Of a DNA stretch of 64,000 bases, positions 37,059-48,823 are shown piece by piece. The notes beneath the pieces are model-generated. The model saw nothing but the letters and a program-made list of their open reading frames with translations. It did no database searches and had not been told where the DNA came from. The stretch is from Gyromitra esculenta. Taxonomy: Eukaryota; Ascomycota; Pezizomycetes; Pezizales; Discinaceae. How positions within the stretch are numbered: the first letter of the stretch is position 1; the number at the start of each line of letters is the position of its first letter. Location: the NCBI GenBank assembly GCA_038503075.1, contig JBCAML010000004.1, forward strand, positions 2,439,149 through 2,503,148. The letters are read 5' to 3'. The position numbers and the translations under genes were made by a program.

Positions 37059-38466
37059 TTCGAGTTTATTTTCTCTCTCTCTGGGTCGACGACCTCCGGG
37101 ACATCTCGACTCTTATACCTCTCTCGAACTGTAGGACGCACGCGATAGAATGAGTAATGCAGTGAGAGAGGGGTGGAAAGACAGACATGGGTCCGGCAGA
37201 CGGGCGTCGTGGTTTGACAGCAGCATCAATCAAATTCTGTGCTCTATGAAGTCTGTGTAGTGACAGTGATGGTGGCATGAATATATTCAGCCAATGAGCG
37301 AAAACCAAGACGAGAATCCAAGTGACTTCACCTGGTGGCAACTGAGTGTCTGGATATCCACATCCACCCCGCAGCGCGAGTGTCTTGCGGCTCTTGCCAC
37401 TTGAACCCGATCACGATCCAGCTGACCACACACAATCTGGATTAAGTGTAGCAGTCGTCCAAGAACTCCCTTCATTGTGGTCCTGAAATAACTGGTGAGA
37501 AACATGTAACTATAGCTGTAACTGTGGTTGTAACTATAGCTAATCTACTGTTTGTTTGCCTGTTGTCACTCGGCAACAGGATTCGGTGACTGTGGTCCAG
37601 CCCTCCGCTGGATCTTTTCGGCCGCTGGAACTGCTCCGGGCACCTATGTACCGGTAGCCGTTTGCCCGTAGCAGGTACCTTGCTCTACTCTACTCTACAT
37701 AGGTTGATAAGTGATATGAATCCATCCCGGCAGTTCTAACATGGCCCAAAGTTCATCCTCCTTTCCCCCAAGTTCACTCAATTTCGCCCGCCGAATCTCA
37801 AATTTCCTGCCTTTTATTCCTTGTGCCCTGTCATTTGTTTGGTGGGGGTTGTACCTGCATGCATCAAGCTTCTTCGACCTCGTGGCAGGCTCGAGACTCC
37901 TGCTGGCGGGGCATGTAGGGGAATGTCGCCTCCAAGCCGGCACTTGTCATACCTACTAACTAGACTAGATGGGAATACTCTACATAGAAATGGGCTGATG
38001 TTCAGATTCTAATAAACAATGACATAATGGATAGGTACAATATACCCCTCGCCCTTGAGCAAAAAGACGTCTTTGGTCAAGTTTATGAGGGGCTGTAGTT
38101 CTAGACCGGCCCACACCTAGCATGAACATAAATATCACTTTTCTGAAATGGAGAAAAGGCTGCTTGTTGAGCCAGTTACTCCCCTCCCCCGCGTTTCTAG
38201 GCGGGTTGACTTCCCCCTCTAGGGAATCGGGGTAGGCGCCGAAACGCTGTTCTTGGGCCCGACAACCTAGTATTTGGAATCTATTTTTTTTAATTTTTAT
38301 CTTGGAATTATGCAGATAAAGCGAAATGTAACCATCCTGCTCTACAGATGACAACAATTGGAAAGCAAACTACAACGCCTGGTGATAGAAAATTAGGACG
38401 ATACATACATGGACACACGATCCCATAGAAAAAAAAAAAGAGAAAAAAAAAACCACCGACCGAAAA
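37059..38466. other. Intergenic region between two minus-strand regulators
   Basis: A short frame at 37287-37505 contains a few Cys residues, but their spacing does not form a Zn2Cys6 cluster. No gene was called. Confidence 0.45.
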
Positions 38467-39925
38467 TCATGTCTGCGCCTTGCCCCGCACCTCCTCCATC
38501 GGCCACTCGAGCCATTTATTCCATTTCTCAAGCTCCCGTATAGATCGTTCGATTCTCGCAAGCTCGTATTCAGCCCTCCCATCAACCCACCAATATAGCC
38601 CTACCCGCTTCAGCAGCGCACAATAATACGCAAAAATAATCAGCGCCCTCGGCCGTCTTTCCTTCAAGAGAACAAGATATTTATCGGACACGCATATGGG
38701 CCACAGGAAAATGAGCGACGCCGTGCTGCTCTCCGAGTCAGCTAAATTTGCAAAACTTTTCTTGAGCTTGTGGATGGCCTTGAAGTAGGTTGCAGAGGTT
38801 TCGGTGTCCTTGATCTCCTCAGGGTCCGGTTCTGATGTGTCGGTGCAGAGTCGGAAAAGATTGCTGAAGGTTTTGTTCATGTCCTCTGACAGTCCCTCCG
38901 GGTTGTCGTAAAAGCGAACCTTGAGTATCGGCGAAAGACACCCATTTCTCACCCAGCCCCCGACCTCCTCCAGGATCGAATGCACCCCTCTTATCAGCGG
39001 CATCCATTCCGGCAATGCCCACGGCTGAACCACAGGGGTCTGGTGTCCAGGGAGCAGTGGGCTGGCGGTCGCGAATACCACTATCAGCGCCGACGAGAGG
39101 AAGAGCGCTTCGCAATTGTCTTGACGTATGTTGGATATCATCTCGCTAGCAGTCCGAACCGCTTCATTGTAGTGCGCTGTAGCGTTGATGAGTCGCATTG
39201 ATCTATTCTCTTCGCTCAGGAATCCAAGGTGCAGTGACGCTACGGCGAGCATGGAGTGCATCAGACAGCCGTGCTTATCGCTGAACGCCAGTCTCGGGAC
39301 CGTATCGCGCCATATCTTCCCCAGGGCCACATTCTTTGTGAGAAATTCCGGCGCCGCGAACGAAAAGTGGTGCATCAGTTCCATATCTTCCATGGTCCAG
39401 ATGAATGGGCCATGTCGAGACAGCGTTAATTGTTGCTGATGAGGCGCGAACACAGGCCTGGGTGTGGGCAAGAGGGAGAATGCCAAACTGCAAAAGGACT
39501 GATGGGGGGACCCGGACGGAGGTGCATGATCTATGCGAAGAATGGAAGGAGAACTGTCAACCACCGAGCCTTCCGGTGTCGATGTCGATGTCGATGTCGA
39601 TGTCGACTTGGGAGAACAGGTACTGATTTCGTTACGGTCCTGTACTGAGGAGAAGTCGCATTCTATGGCATGTTTAACGCAATTTCCACAAGCAGGGTGG
39701 ACCTCATCGCACTAAAAAAGTACCTACAATCAGTAAAAGCAGTAAAAGTAGCAAGAGTAGCAAGAGCAAGAAAAAACAGGAAAGAGCCAAGTAAACATGG
39801 GAGCTCTAAGCCTTTAACAAACAAGGCAGTCTCGTGTGAGGTAGGGAGATCCGTACCTTAACTCTACGCTTCTTGCATTTGGCGCACCCGTTACGGGATT
39901 TCGTGTGAGTCCGGCGGGGAGGCAT
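38467..39925 (-). CDS. Zn(II)2Cys6 transcription factor, sterol-uptake (UPC2)-like
   Basis: Exon 1 (39925-39857) encodes MPPRRTHTKSRNGCAKCKKRRVK. An intron at 39856-39712 splits the cluster, and exon 2 (39711-38467) resumes CDEVHPACGNCVKHAIECDF. Together these give all six cysteines. The total is 437 residues. A (TCGATG)n run encodes a Ser/Thr repeat just after the cluster. The rest matches the UPC2/ECM22-like layout: FIWTMEDMELMHHF, GKIWRDTVPRLAF, CLMHSMLAVASLHLGFL, ending with an LIFAYYCALLKRVGLYWWVDG block. A short intron inside the Pro-rich linker (around 39460-39390) cannot be excluded. Most proteins of this layout in filamentous fungi have no proven link to sterols, so the name reflects architecture only. 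Confidence 0.85.
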
Positions 39926-41222
39926 GAGTGACTGCTGGTGAATGGAACAAACACTCCACCGTATCTCTCTTTCTCTTTCTCTTTCTTAATCGTAATCGTT
40001 CACGAAGGCAACGAACACAAGTAGCCGGACAGCGAGTTGTGGAAGAGGATGCCCTCAATTTGCAGAAAGATATGGGCACAAACGAATACGAATACGCGAA
40101 CGCGAACACGATCGCGAACACGATCGCGTTTAGCCGCAATAGGTTTGGCGCAGCGCCGAGGCAGGGTTTCAGAGCAAGACATTTATAGGCAAAGTAATGA
40201 TTAGAATTCGCGCAGGCTTAGATGTTTCCCACAAGACGTAACTCGATAGTTCCTGGAATACTCGCAATCGCTGTGGATTCGCATTATTAGTTTGCAGAGC
40301 GAGGCTTTCCCTTCAGGCCTACATGTACTCGTACTGAAGGCTGGCATTGGGATCAATAGTCAACGCTAACTACCAGCGTAGCAACAGTTAGAGGTATATG
40401 TTCAGTTATATGCGCCCAGCCCAATCGCAAATGAAACATTTAATAGCAAACGTATCCATATCAATCTTAACTAGGTCCGGCTGTTCTAGGGCAAGCGCTT
40501 GCCCTACCCGGCTGCCATGATCCCATGTGGCTGAGTTCTCCCATAGCATTCGTACCCATCGAATAGATTAAGGACGGACCATTGGTTGGGAGAAGCATTT
40601 ATTCCAGTTTGTATTCGTGTCATCGGCTGCTGCGGGATAAGTATCCTGGCGTGGCCGACAGGTTTATCAGTTACGTGCAGGGGAAGAGTGACAACGGGGA
40701 AACAGCAGAAATCAAGGTAGCGAACCCCCACAGAAATCCGATATCATCGCCAAGCCAGACGATCCTTCTTGGGAGATTACTATCACCCTTAGGGAGCCCG
40801 TTAGAAAGTCAGGATGTTGAGGAAGGTCTGGAGGTTATCTCAATCTCAAGTGTTTTTGGACTGAAGGATTGTATACCAATAGAATCTCTGAAACAGCCAA
40901 AGCCAGCAACGTCAGCCTACAGCTATTCGAGTCCAGATGCATTGGTAGTAGATGTCCTCTCATAGGTCTAAGATAGCTTCGAATAAGGGATTTAATTAGT
41001 TCATCACCCACTACCGAAGAAGGGAGTCGACGCCAGCTGCCCAGCCAGCGCCCAGCCACGTGAGAAATAGCAGTGATATGAGCAGAGTACCTTCCCACGC
41101 GGCAGACTACATGCAACTCGCGGCCCGCAGCGGCTCTCCTAGCTGCAGAAGTTTATCTTAACGGTCTTGCATTTCTGGAGTGAGACAGTGGACCATGCCA
41201 ACTCACATGTCATTGAAGACTA

Positions 41223-41496
41223 CTCGGGTGTGGAGGTAAAAATCGGAACAAGCAAGGGGGTGATTTAGGATCAAGATTTGTGACCACTTGGAAAATGAAA
41301 CAGATGCTCAGAAGTCGAGAACAAGGATCACTGTCTCCTCCAAATACTTTTGAAAACCTACCGCTTTTATTGCATTGGCGCTACAGGTCTATAAACTTCC
41401 TGATAGCCGTTTATGTTCCGATTTTTTGCAATCTTCAGCATATGAAAATCACTGACCAAGATTCAAACCGTTCCAATTTTTGCCTCCATACCCGAG
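41223..41496. mobile_element. MITE 4, TA-flanked inverted-repeat element (274 bases)
   Basis: The left end (tactcgggtgtggaggtaaa... from 41221) is repeated inverted at 41470-41498 with 26 of 29 bases matching; all three differences are transitions. TA lies at 41221-41222 and 41497-41498. The element is non-coding. The transition-only differences are compatible with RIP decay. Confidence 0.72.
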
Positions 41497-41756
41497 TACT
41501 TATTAGTAGGCATACGAACCAGAAAACACGACGGGTGTGGTCTTGTATGCTACGGAATCCGAGCCTGGTCTGATAACACACACAGTCACCCCCCTCCCCC
41601 ATACTCCATATTTTTCAGTTCATACACACGAAGCAAAGTAGAACCATTTATAGCTAGAATATTTTCTGCCAATTAGTACCAGCTTTTTGTACTTTAAAGG
41701 TAGTCAACTAAATACTCATACGCTCTAGGCAACCTGTGTTTCCGTCAACCTGTAGT

Positions 41757-41778
41757 AAGGGTTAGGGTTAGGGTTAAG
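41757..41778. repeat. Interstitial telomere-like tract
   Basis: The sequence contains three TTAGGG-type units head to tail, preceded by aagg and followed by ttaag. TTAGGG is the usual telomere repeat of filamentous ascomycetes. It lies inside the window, not at an end. Confidence 0.85.
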
Positions 41779-41962
41779 TTAGGCTTGTACTGATTCCCTT
41801 CATCTATATTCAGGTCCTCGCACTATACTAGATAGAGTGGCAAAATTGGAGGGCTCTCGTTCAACTCCACCGTGGCAGCATCATTACCCCCTTTACCTAA
41901 CTTGCTTGCAGGAAGATCTCTGCTATTAACAGTACTCTTGGCGCGCTAAAAGGTCGTGAAAA

Positions 41963-41980
41963 CCGGGGGTGCCTCCGGCA
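41963..41980. repeat. Short dispersed repeat, GCCTCCGGCA core, copy 1
   Basis: The sequence accgggggtgcctccggca almost matches accggggggcctccggca at 44963-44980. Flanks differ on both sides. It may be the conserved end of an older dispersed element. Confidence 0.5.
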
Positions 41981-42346
41981 CACGGGCCAGGGTTAGGCTT
42001 GAAGATAGTGCACAGGATAATATAAAATTGCTCCCGGCGATACATATCAATTTGGAGCAGCCCTACAACTACATTGGGTAGATAAATACTGCTCCGTTAC
42101 ATCATTTCCTCACAGCCCTGGAGTACGGGAATGACGTATGCAAACTCAGTCATGGCGTGGACAAGGCCCTTGATCACAAAAACTGGGCTATGGGTTGGAT
42201 ACATACATATTCCAGCACACGCACAGCCTCTGGTAGAACCACTGTAGAAAAGCGAGGGTAAGCCAACGCCCAGGTAGCCAATACCACTGCCCAAATCTTT
42301 CCGATGAACCCGGAAGACCAATAAAAGCTCTAGATCCTGGTGCACA

Positions 42347-42433
42347 TTCCGATATTTTTTTTTTACAACCTCCGATATATGAAAATCTCTAACCAGGATC
42401 TAAACCGTTCCGACCTTTGCCTCCATACTCGGG
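42347..42433. repeat. Right-end partial copy of MITE 4
   Basis: About 87 bases align with 41417-41496. Both contain ttccgat..., then atatgaaaatc, aaccgttcc and tgcctccata, ending at a TA (42434-42435). The left end is missing. Differences are mainly transitions plus a T-run length change. Confidence 0.65.
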
Positions 42434-43410
42434 TAAGATAGCTCCTGCAGGGTTCTTCCGTATAGCGGTTTTATTGGCAAGGAATACTTGAATATCGCAA
42501 CCCGAACCAAATCCATAAGCCACGCTGACGAGAGGCTACAGATACATCAACCTCTGTCAGGTAAGTGGTCCAGTGAGATTTTTTCTATTGAGCCAGTTAT
42601 GAGTATTTGTGCTGATATGGGATAGCTCCATCAGAGTCAATGATAGCCTTATGAGTTTGTTAAAGTTTCTACTGATTCTTTCCTGTCTCGCTCCCAGTCT
42701 ATTTTTCCATAATTCTTTGTTTATTGTACAAGTATTGCCGCAGTGAGAGCGTGAGGAACGAACCTTGACGCCAAGCATTAACGTCTGGGCATGAGACGGG
42801 ATTCTTTCATCGAATGTTGGAACTCACTAATTAAAGTATAAAAATTGCAAGGGAAAATAATTCTTGGAAATTGGACGTTGTCTGCTATGAGTTATGGCGC
42901 ATGCGACGCGTACGTACACCCAAATTTGGTCTTGGCAATTTTTCTCTAATTTTTGCTGAAAACGACCCTAATAACGTAAAGCTCGAAAAATTGGGTAGCG
43001 TTTGCTGGGACATTAAACTCGCCACTAACCAGCGGAAGAATTTCTCGGAGATCAAGTAGTGTCTAAGCCGATTTCAGGCCATCCCCAAGCCAATCTAAGT
43101 TAGATTCGATATTTATGAAAGTGCGCTACCCGGTTTTCCGAGTTACTATGGTATATCTAAGTTACTGATCCACGGTAGAGTAAAATTCGCTAGAGGAATT
43201 TCTAGCAGAGAAAATGGCTGGAGGGTTTGAAGCACTGGGATAGCCAGCATTGACGGAAATGATCGAGGATCACTATATATATCATACCTTAACAAAACTC
43301 CTATACACGTAGCCAGAACAAATAAAACACCACAACATGGGCCGAGAAAAAAACCCAATAACAAGACAGAGATAGGAGAAAGAACCAAAACCGTAAAAGC
43401 TTGAAATTGA

Positions 43411-43977
43411 TCATCTGCCCTCTCCAGAAACTAAAGTTACATGTGCTCCAGCTTCCGGCCAACCCGGCTCTCCCCAAACCATACCCCTACAACTCATCTC
43501 ATAATCCGGGAGCCCATCTTGATCATCCTTTACTCCACTATCCTCCCGTCGCTTCAGCCCGACCCATCTCCGCAGTTTGCCAGACCAGCTCTCGGACTCG
43601 GGACCTATTTCTATGCTCTGCCCCATTTGCCACACCCTAATCATCCACCCTCTCATCCTCTCGAGACTCTGCTGGCTAACCTTCTTGCACCATGCACCAA
43701 ATTGAGCATCGTACCCTTCATTCGCCACAAACGTGAATAGCACGAGAAGACCAAACAGGCACACGGGGAGAGTGAGAATCGATAACACGATGATCATGAT
43801 ATGCTCGCTATCTGCCCTCGACTCTTCCAATTTGGTACGGGCTTTCTCGGCAAGTTCTCGGAAAGCTTCCGAGGAACTGTTGGACATGGAGGCGAGGACC
43901 TCGAGGACGTCGTAGCTTGATCGCCGGTGCAACATGGTTGTGGGCCGGGGGTGAGGGTTCTGTGATAGTGTAGTCAT
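43411..43977 (-). CDS. Hypothetical one-helix membrane protein (188 residues)
   Basis: A single intronless frame starts MTTLSQNPHPRPTTMLHRRS. Residues about 60-86 form a hydrophobic segment (HIMIIVLSILTLPVCLFGLL...), preceded by a helical charged region that may be coiled coil. The C-terminal part is basic, then acidic. I do not recognise a family. The length, clear membrane segment and balanced composition favour a gene, though part of the opposite strand is also open. A single-pass membrane protein is the most that can be said. Confidence 0.45.
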   Translation of the reverse strand: MTTLSQNPHPRPTTMLHRRSSYDVLEVLASMSNSSSEAFRELAEKARTKLEESRADSEHIMIIVLSILTLPVCLFGLLVLFTFVANEGYDAQFGAWCKKVSQQSLERMRGWMIRVWQMGQSIEIGPESESWSGKLRRWVGLKRREDSGVKDDQDGLPDYEMSCRGMVWGEPGWPEAGAHVTLVSGEGR

Positions 43978-44141
43978 CTGAGTTAGATAGGATGAGGGAA
44001 GAGAGGGCTTGGAGTTTTACCGGTTTGTGCAGTTAGGTAGGTTGTTGGAACTGCGGGCTCCAGTTGAGAATATCGTGTGAGGAGAGTTAATCGTGTCCTT
44101 CCTCGAGGTATAACACTCTCGCCTATTCTACGAGCGAAAGG

Positions 44142-44159
44142 TTCAATCTATAGATTGAA
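44142..44159. repeat. Perfect 18-base palindrome
   Basis: ttcaatcta followed by tagattgaa is self-complementary without a loop. It lies about 165 bases upstream of the start of the one-helix membrane protein gene and could be a dimer binding site. Confidence 0.8.
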
Positions 44160-44962
44160 GCTATTTGCGTCCTGCTTGCGATGTAACACCGAGCTTGCAG
44201 GTGAGGTCAATTGAACCGGTGGAGGGGGGCAGTACAGTAGATTTTGAAAACCGGCTAGCTTCTAGTGCTCAGAGCTATTTACACAATATAAACCACAATT
44301 CGCATGTATCTACTCGGCAAATATTGCTTGTTTTGAAATTGCGTTGAAAGCTACCCATGAGCACACCCATCGTCCCAACCGATCGATTCAGAAGGCTACG
44401 GACTAAAGGTCACATGTACCCAGAATTACCCTTATGGGGGTAATTGATTCAGTCCTAAGGTTATAGATATTCTGGTTCCTGGACAGAGTCTCGCGAGGTA
44501 AAGTTAGATACTGTTCTGGTATGGGCGGTTCTGGTAAAACTGCATGTAGCCTATGGCTAACTAATCTCTAAAAATCATCAACTATCCTCCCCTCAATAAA
44601 GAATGGCATATACCTTTCAGAATAAATAGATAAATACTATTGCAAACCCCGTAGCATCACGAGGCCTGTCACCCCCCCCCGGGAAGCTGGAATCTACGTT
44701 TTTGATAACTAGCTACAATAACCATATCAGATGCGCTATAACCTGCAGGTTGAGTACTACAATGAATGAATGACATAAAATAAACAAATAACCAGTAACT
44801 AGACCCATCAAGAACCATTAGTGAAGCCAAGCCTGGTTTTGCCAGAACTGGACCTATACATTTATCTCCGTATAGGTACACGTATCGTACCGGAATGAGG
44901 CACGTCTCACCAATTTGTAGTGTGCAATGCTGTGCTAACCGCTCCGTGCGAGGTTATCTTAC

Positions 44963-44980
44963 ACCGGGGGGCCTCCGGCA
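44963..44980. repeat. Short dispersed repeat, GCCTCCGGCA core, copy 2
   Basis: This is the near-identical partner of 41963-41980. It lies 80 bases before the target duplication of the SINE-like element. Confidence 0.5.
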
Positions 44981-45074
44981 AGTGACACAAGAGTAATGCT
45001 AGCTGCCTCTGCTGGACACTGATCATCCAAAACATAAACGAATAAGTAAATTATTGGGGCATCTTATAATCATA

Positions 45075-45322
45075 CCGAGATTTGAGGTGGGGGTTTGGTG
45101 AACTAGAGAGAGAATGAGTGGCAGAGTGCAGTAAGATGCTAGACATCGGTGTTTTTAGTTAGACTGGGGTACTGGGGATTTTGTTTGGATTTTGCTGTTT
45201 AGTTTTGCGTATGTGTTTAGTTTTGCGTTTGTTTTTTGTTTTTTGTTTTTTGTTCTGTTGTTTAGTTAGTGCGACCGCCATAACCTACGGGTTGGATGCG
45301 TGAATGATACATCTATCTATCT
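45075..45322. mobile_element. SINE-like retroposon with (TCTA)n tail and 14-base target duplication
   Basis: The 248-base element is flanked by the perfect 14-base direct repeat atcttataatcata (45061-45074 and 45323-45336). It ends in a short TCTA repeat tail. It contains tggcagagtgcag at about 45120, which fits a Pol III A-box; no convincing B-box is seen at the usual distance. There is a GTTTTTT-repeat stretch at about 45228-45256. Its last 50 or so bases match the truncated copy at 6393-6450. There is no coding capacity. Confidence 0.8.
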
Positions 45323-45841
45323 ATCTTATAATCATAGCCCATCACTCGAAATAAACCTTGTCGCGGTGCTGGGTATGCTCTTAGCTGCTAATAGCGTATG
45401 GAGAAGAAGGACATGGAAGAGCGTAGAGAGGAACATTATACAGGCGTCTTTCGCTCGAGCCCCAAGTCAATCAAGGCTTAATATATTTTACAGCACGCGG
45501 TCTGTTATAAATAGCTCCTGTGAACCAACCAAAAGCACAATAAACCATCTCAAGACCTTGATGGATTTGCTAGTAGTCCTCACTTGCTAGGCTAACTGTT
45601 ACAAAACTATCTAATAGAAGTTACTAAAAGGACTTAAATACTTTAGGCTTCAAAAATAATAATACAAAACGCCATCATCGCCATAACCTGCATAAACTAT
45701 AGTTGATAAAAAAAATGCCTGTAAATAGACAGAATATTGTGGAGTACGAATAAAAAGTAAAAACGTAAGATACTAGCCCCCGGTATATAAAAGAAACTCC
45801 AAAAATATGATAAAAAGAATGCCACGCTCAAGATCGCTTTT

Positions 45842-48823
45842 TCATGTGTCCCACCAATGATCATGCTCTAGTAATCCATCTTGATTATGTTCTGCGCCTC
45901 TATCCTCTCTTCTTGTCCCACCCACGTAGCCCCACCTTCTTCGCCACTCCCAGATCGCCCAACCAGCGATTTTCTCCGCCTCCTCGACCCAGGCTGCTGC
46001 TTCGTCACCGTACTTCTTTTGTACACCATCCTTCAATTTCTTCCCGCCCTCCCAGGACTCGACCGTGTCCACTTCCATCGGGTCCGTGTCAATCTTGGAG
46101 AATATGTACGGCGATGGCTCACAGATTGGTAAAACCAGTCGGAATGGGTGTGCAGATGATACGACAGAGAGATGAGTGCCACCAGGATTGACGACGCCAA
46201 AGTTCCACTGTTGTCGGCCAAACCTGCTTGCACGGAAGGGGCGGATGAGAGATTGGCCCTCATACTCGGGCAAGAGATCTTTTGCGATTAAAGTGGAGGG
46301 CTCGTTGAGCGAGTTTGTGGAAACCAAGAGGTCAAGGATGGTTGGCATAATGGACATCGAGGTGGTGGTGTGTTCTAGCTGGATACGCGGGAGCTGAGGA
46401 TGGCGGAATATAAGCGGTACTTGGAAATTTTTGATGTGCGGGTTGGCATAGGTTGTTTTCGCATTGGTTGATTCACCAAAAGCAAAGCCACTACAGTGCT
46501 TGGTTAGTAAAATAAAATAAAAATGATGAGCACCGGTGAGTGATTGAACTTACTGGTCACCGATCATGATGACTAAGGTCTCATTTGCAACACCGACATC
46601 TTCTAAAAGCTTTAGGACATCCGCGATCCACGCATCACCCCATTTAATACTGTTTAGATATCTGTTCCAGGCTGTTCCGCCACCGCTAGCATGGCTACCC
46701 TCTTCACCCCAATATGGCTCCTGCTCTCCAAATTCCTCTGGTGTGGCCCATGGATGGTGGGTGCTACTCGTCAAATGCGACAAGAAAACCCTCTCGCCGG
46801 TCTTTTCCGCGTCCTGGAAAAGGTCCTTGATGTACGGTTTCAACTCGGTCTCTGAGTATCCAAAGTAGTTCAACTCTCCCTGCTTAGGTGGGTATTTCGC
46901 GGTGGGTGATTGAAGGGTTTCGCGAACAACCATATCGTCGAAACCAATTTGTTCGAGGAACGACGCTTGACGATCGAATTTGGTCGTGGATGCCTGCATG
47001 AAGACTGGTTTCCAAGTGCCGTTATGCTTCCACCCCTGTTCAACACCCGTGCTGGGAATATTGGCGTTCATGACCTTGAGGATGTGGGCGAGACATGGCT
47101 GATAGATGTCGGTTTCAAGTTCTTCCAGAAAATCTACAGCGAGGGGGGAGACTCCACAATGGCTGCCGAGGAGAGATTTGAGCGTGAAGCTGCTACCTGT
47201 TAAAGCTCCCTTGACGTTGATACCGCCAAGCGTGCTATTTGTATCCCTACCGAATCCACTATCTTCACCGGTAATCTTCTCCGCCATCTTGCTCAGCTCA
47301 GATAGATCAGCCCAGGCATCATGTTGAGGGGCGCCTCGTTTGACTTTTGCCAATTCACCGCGGGAAGCCATAATTTTATTGTACAGGGTGCCATTTTTGA
47401 TCAGCGGGAAAACGTCCTTACGAGTTGATTCGAGAGAGAGCACTACAACATGTTTGATCGAAACACCGGCGAGAACATCCTTGAGCGATTCGAGAATTGG
47501 CTGATCGAGATTCGTGATTTTGAGCGGATCAAACACCGGGTCGTACCCAGAAGGAGGCGGTGGACGCGTGAAATCGCCATTACCTCCAGGGCGATGGTGT
47601 GGATGCCCTGGTGGGGGACTGCGCCGACCATTGCGCGGACCGCCACGAGGAGGGCCTTCATGAGGAGGACCGTCGTGATGAGGGCCGCCTTGAGGAGGGC
47701 CATGCGGGTGGCGGCGTTCGGGGCGGTAAAATCGTTCAAACCCTGCCATTCTGCGTTCTGGGAGCCAACTTGGGGGGTTCCTCATCCTCTCTTCATCCAC
47801 GTCTCTCCACGTGCTTCCAGGCCTCCATCCCCGTCCAATACCACCTTCAGCCTCGCCCACAGCAGGTATCCAAAATTCTCTACGAAGAAGTTCAGGGAAC
47901 GGAAAATCCGGAGGTCCGTCGAAAGGTGAAGGTTCACAGAAAGCTGAGCGCCTACTCCAGAGACCCTCAAAAAGGGTGAACGGAAGAGTACTGGACATGT
48001 GTTGATATGGGGATTTTGGGCGCACAATATGTAGGACGAATATTATGATGGCAGCGGCCAACAACTTAAATCTGGCCCACCGAATGGCAGCGACGGAGTA
48101 TGAGGGCGCAGGTTTCTCGGGCTCGGGAGTCGATAAGAGCCCTTGATCAGATTCCCCATCAACATCGTCCTCTCCCACCCCTCGACGACGTCGTGCAATA
48201 GTCTCCCTGCACATGACCCATTTCGAAGGGCAAATTGTAGTCACGAAAGCTCTCACAACACGATGCGATAAATTATACAGCACTGAGTTGAAGAGCCAGG
48301 CAATACCACCGAGGATACCGATTGTCAATGAGAGGCCGGCAAAGCCACTCATGAGCATACCGAAGAAACCTTCGGGTTCACGTAGGACCTTGAACATCAT
48401 GTTCCAGTGAATCTCACCACCGGTTTCAATAAAGAAGCCGATCTGAGAAGCGGATGTGGAAGTGATGAGCAGCCTGGACGGATAGTAGATTAGTAATTTA
48501 GAGGGTATACGGGGAGATGGATGAATAAACAATAAAGGCGTTTCAAGGTATGCTTGGAGCGGAAAAAAGGGGACTTACGATAGAAAGATACCAACGACTC
48601 GCCATCGCTGAAATATTATTCGGGCGAAGAAAATGACGAGAAAGTCGAGAAAGACAAAGGTAGGAAAGTAGAGAAGGAAGAGGAAGATGGGGAGGGCGGT
48701 CAGATGGGAGAAGAGGTGTAAGAGCTTTGCCGACAGGAGGGAAACGACAAGCAAGGAGTAGAAATATGCGCGGTCTGGCCACGCGAGAGTGAAGGACGGC
48801 ATCTGGAGAGAAATTGAGCCCAA
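45842..48823 (-). CDS. Polytopic sulfatase/LTA-synthase-like phosphotransferase
   Basis: Exons in transcript order are 48823-48579, 48473-46554 and 46490-45842 (937 residues, phases close). Five N-terminal membrane segments are visible: three in exon 1 and just after it, then FAGLSLTIGILGGIAWLF and LLAAAIIIFVLHIV. An extracytoplasmic alkaline-phosphatase-fold domain follows. Its motif VVVLSLESTRKDVFP places the likely Thr nucleophile near residue 432. HLTSSTHHPW and the metal motif IMIGDHGFAFGE follow; the latter is completed exactly across intron 2. This is the layout of bacterial lipoteichoic acid synthases and phosphoethanolamine transferases, also known in fungi with unknown substrates. 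An unusual His/Pro/Gly-rich insert of about 55 residues (roughly 330-383) sits between membrane part and catalytic domain. A second candidate start is the Met at 48802. A long polypurine leader precedes the gene. Confidence 0.85.

Larger units (their letters stand above)
39926..43410. other. Repeat-rich gene-poor stretch
   Basis: It includes a MITE, a partial second copy of it and a telomere-like tract. A frame at 40582-40965 is open for 127 codons but lacks any ATG, so it is not called as a gene. Confidence 0.5.
43978..45841. other. Gene-free stretch containing a retroposon
   Basis: No supported gene was seen. It includes the SINE-like element at 45075-45322 and a short palindrome at 44142-44159. 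Confidence 0.5.

Noticed and set aside
37287..37505. Cys-containing frame upstream of the MHR regulator as a missing zinc cluster
   Set aside because: Cys spacing does not match Cx2Cx6C in any frame or simple splice.
40582..40965. 127-codon plus-strand frame
   Set aside because: It contains no ATG (it starts at TTG) and no known domain. It could be a gene relic but cannot be supported.
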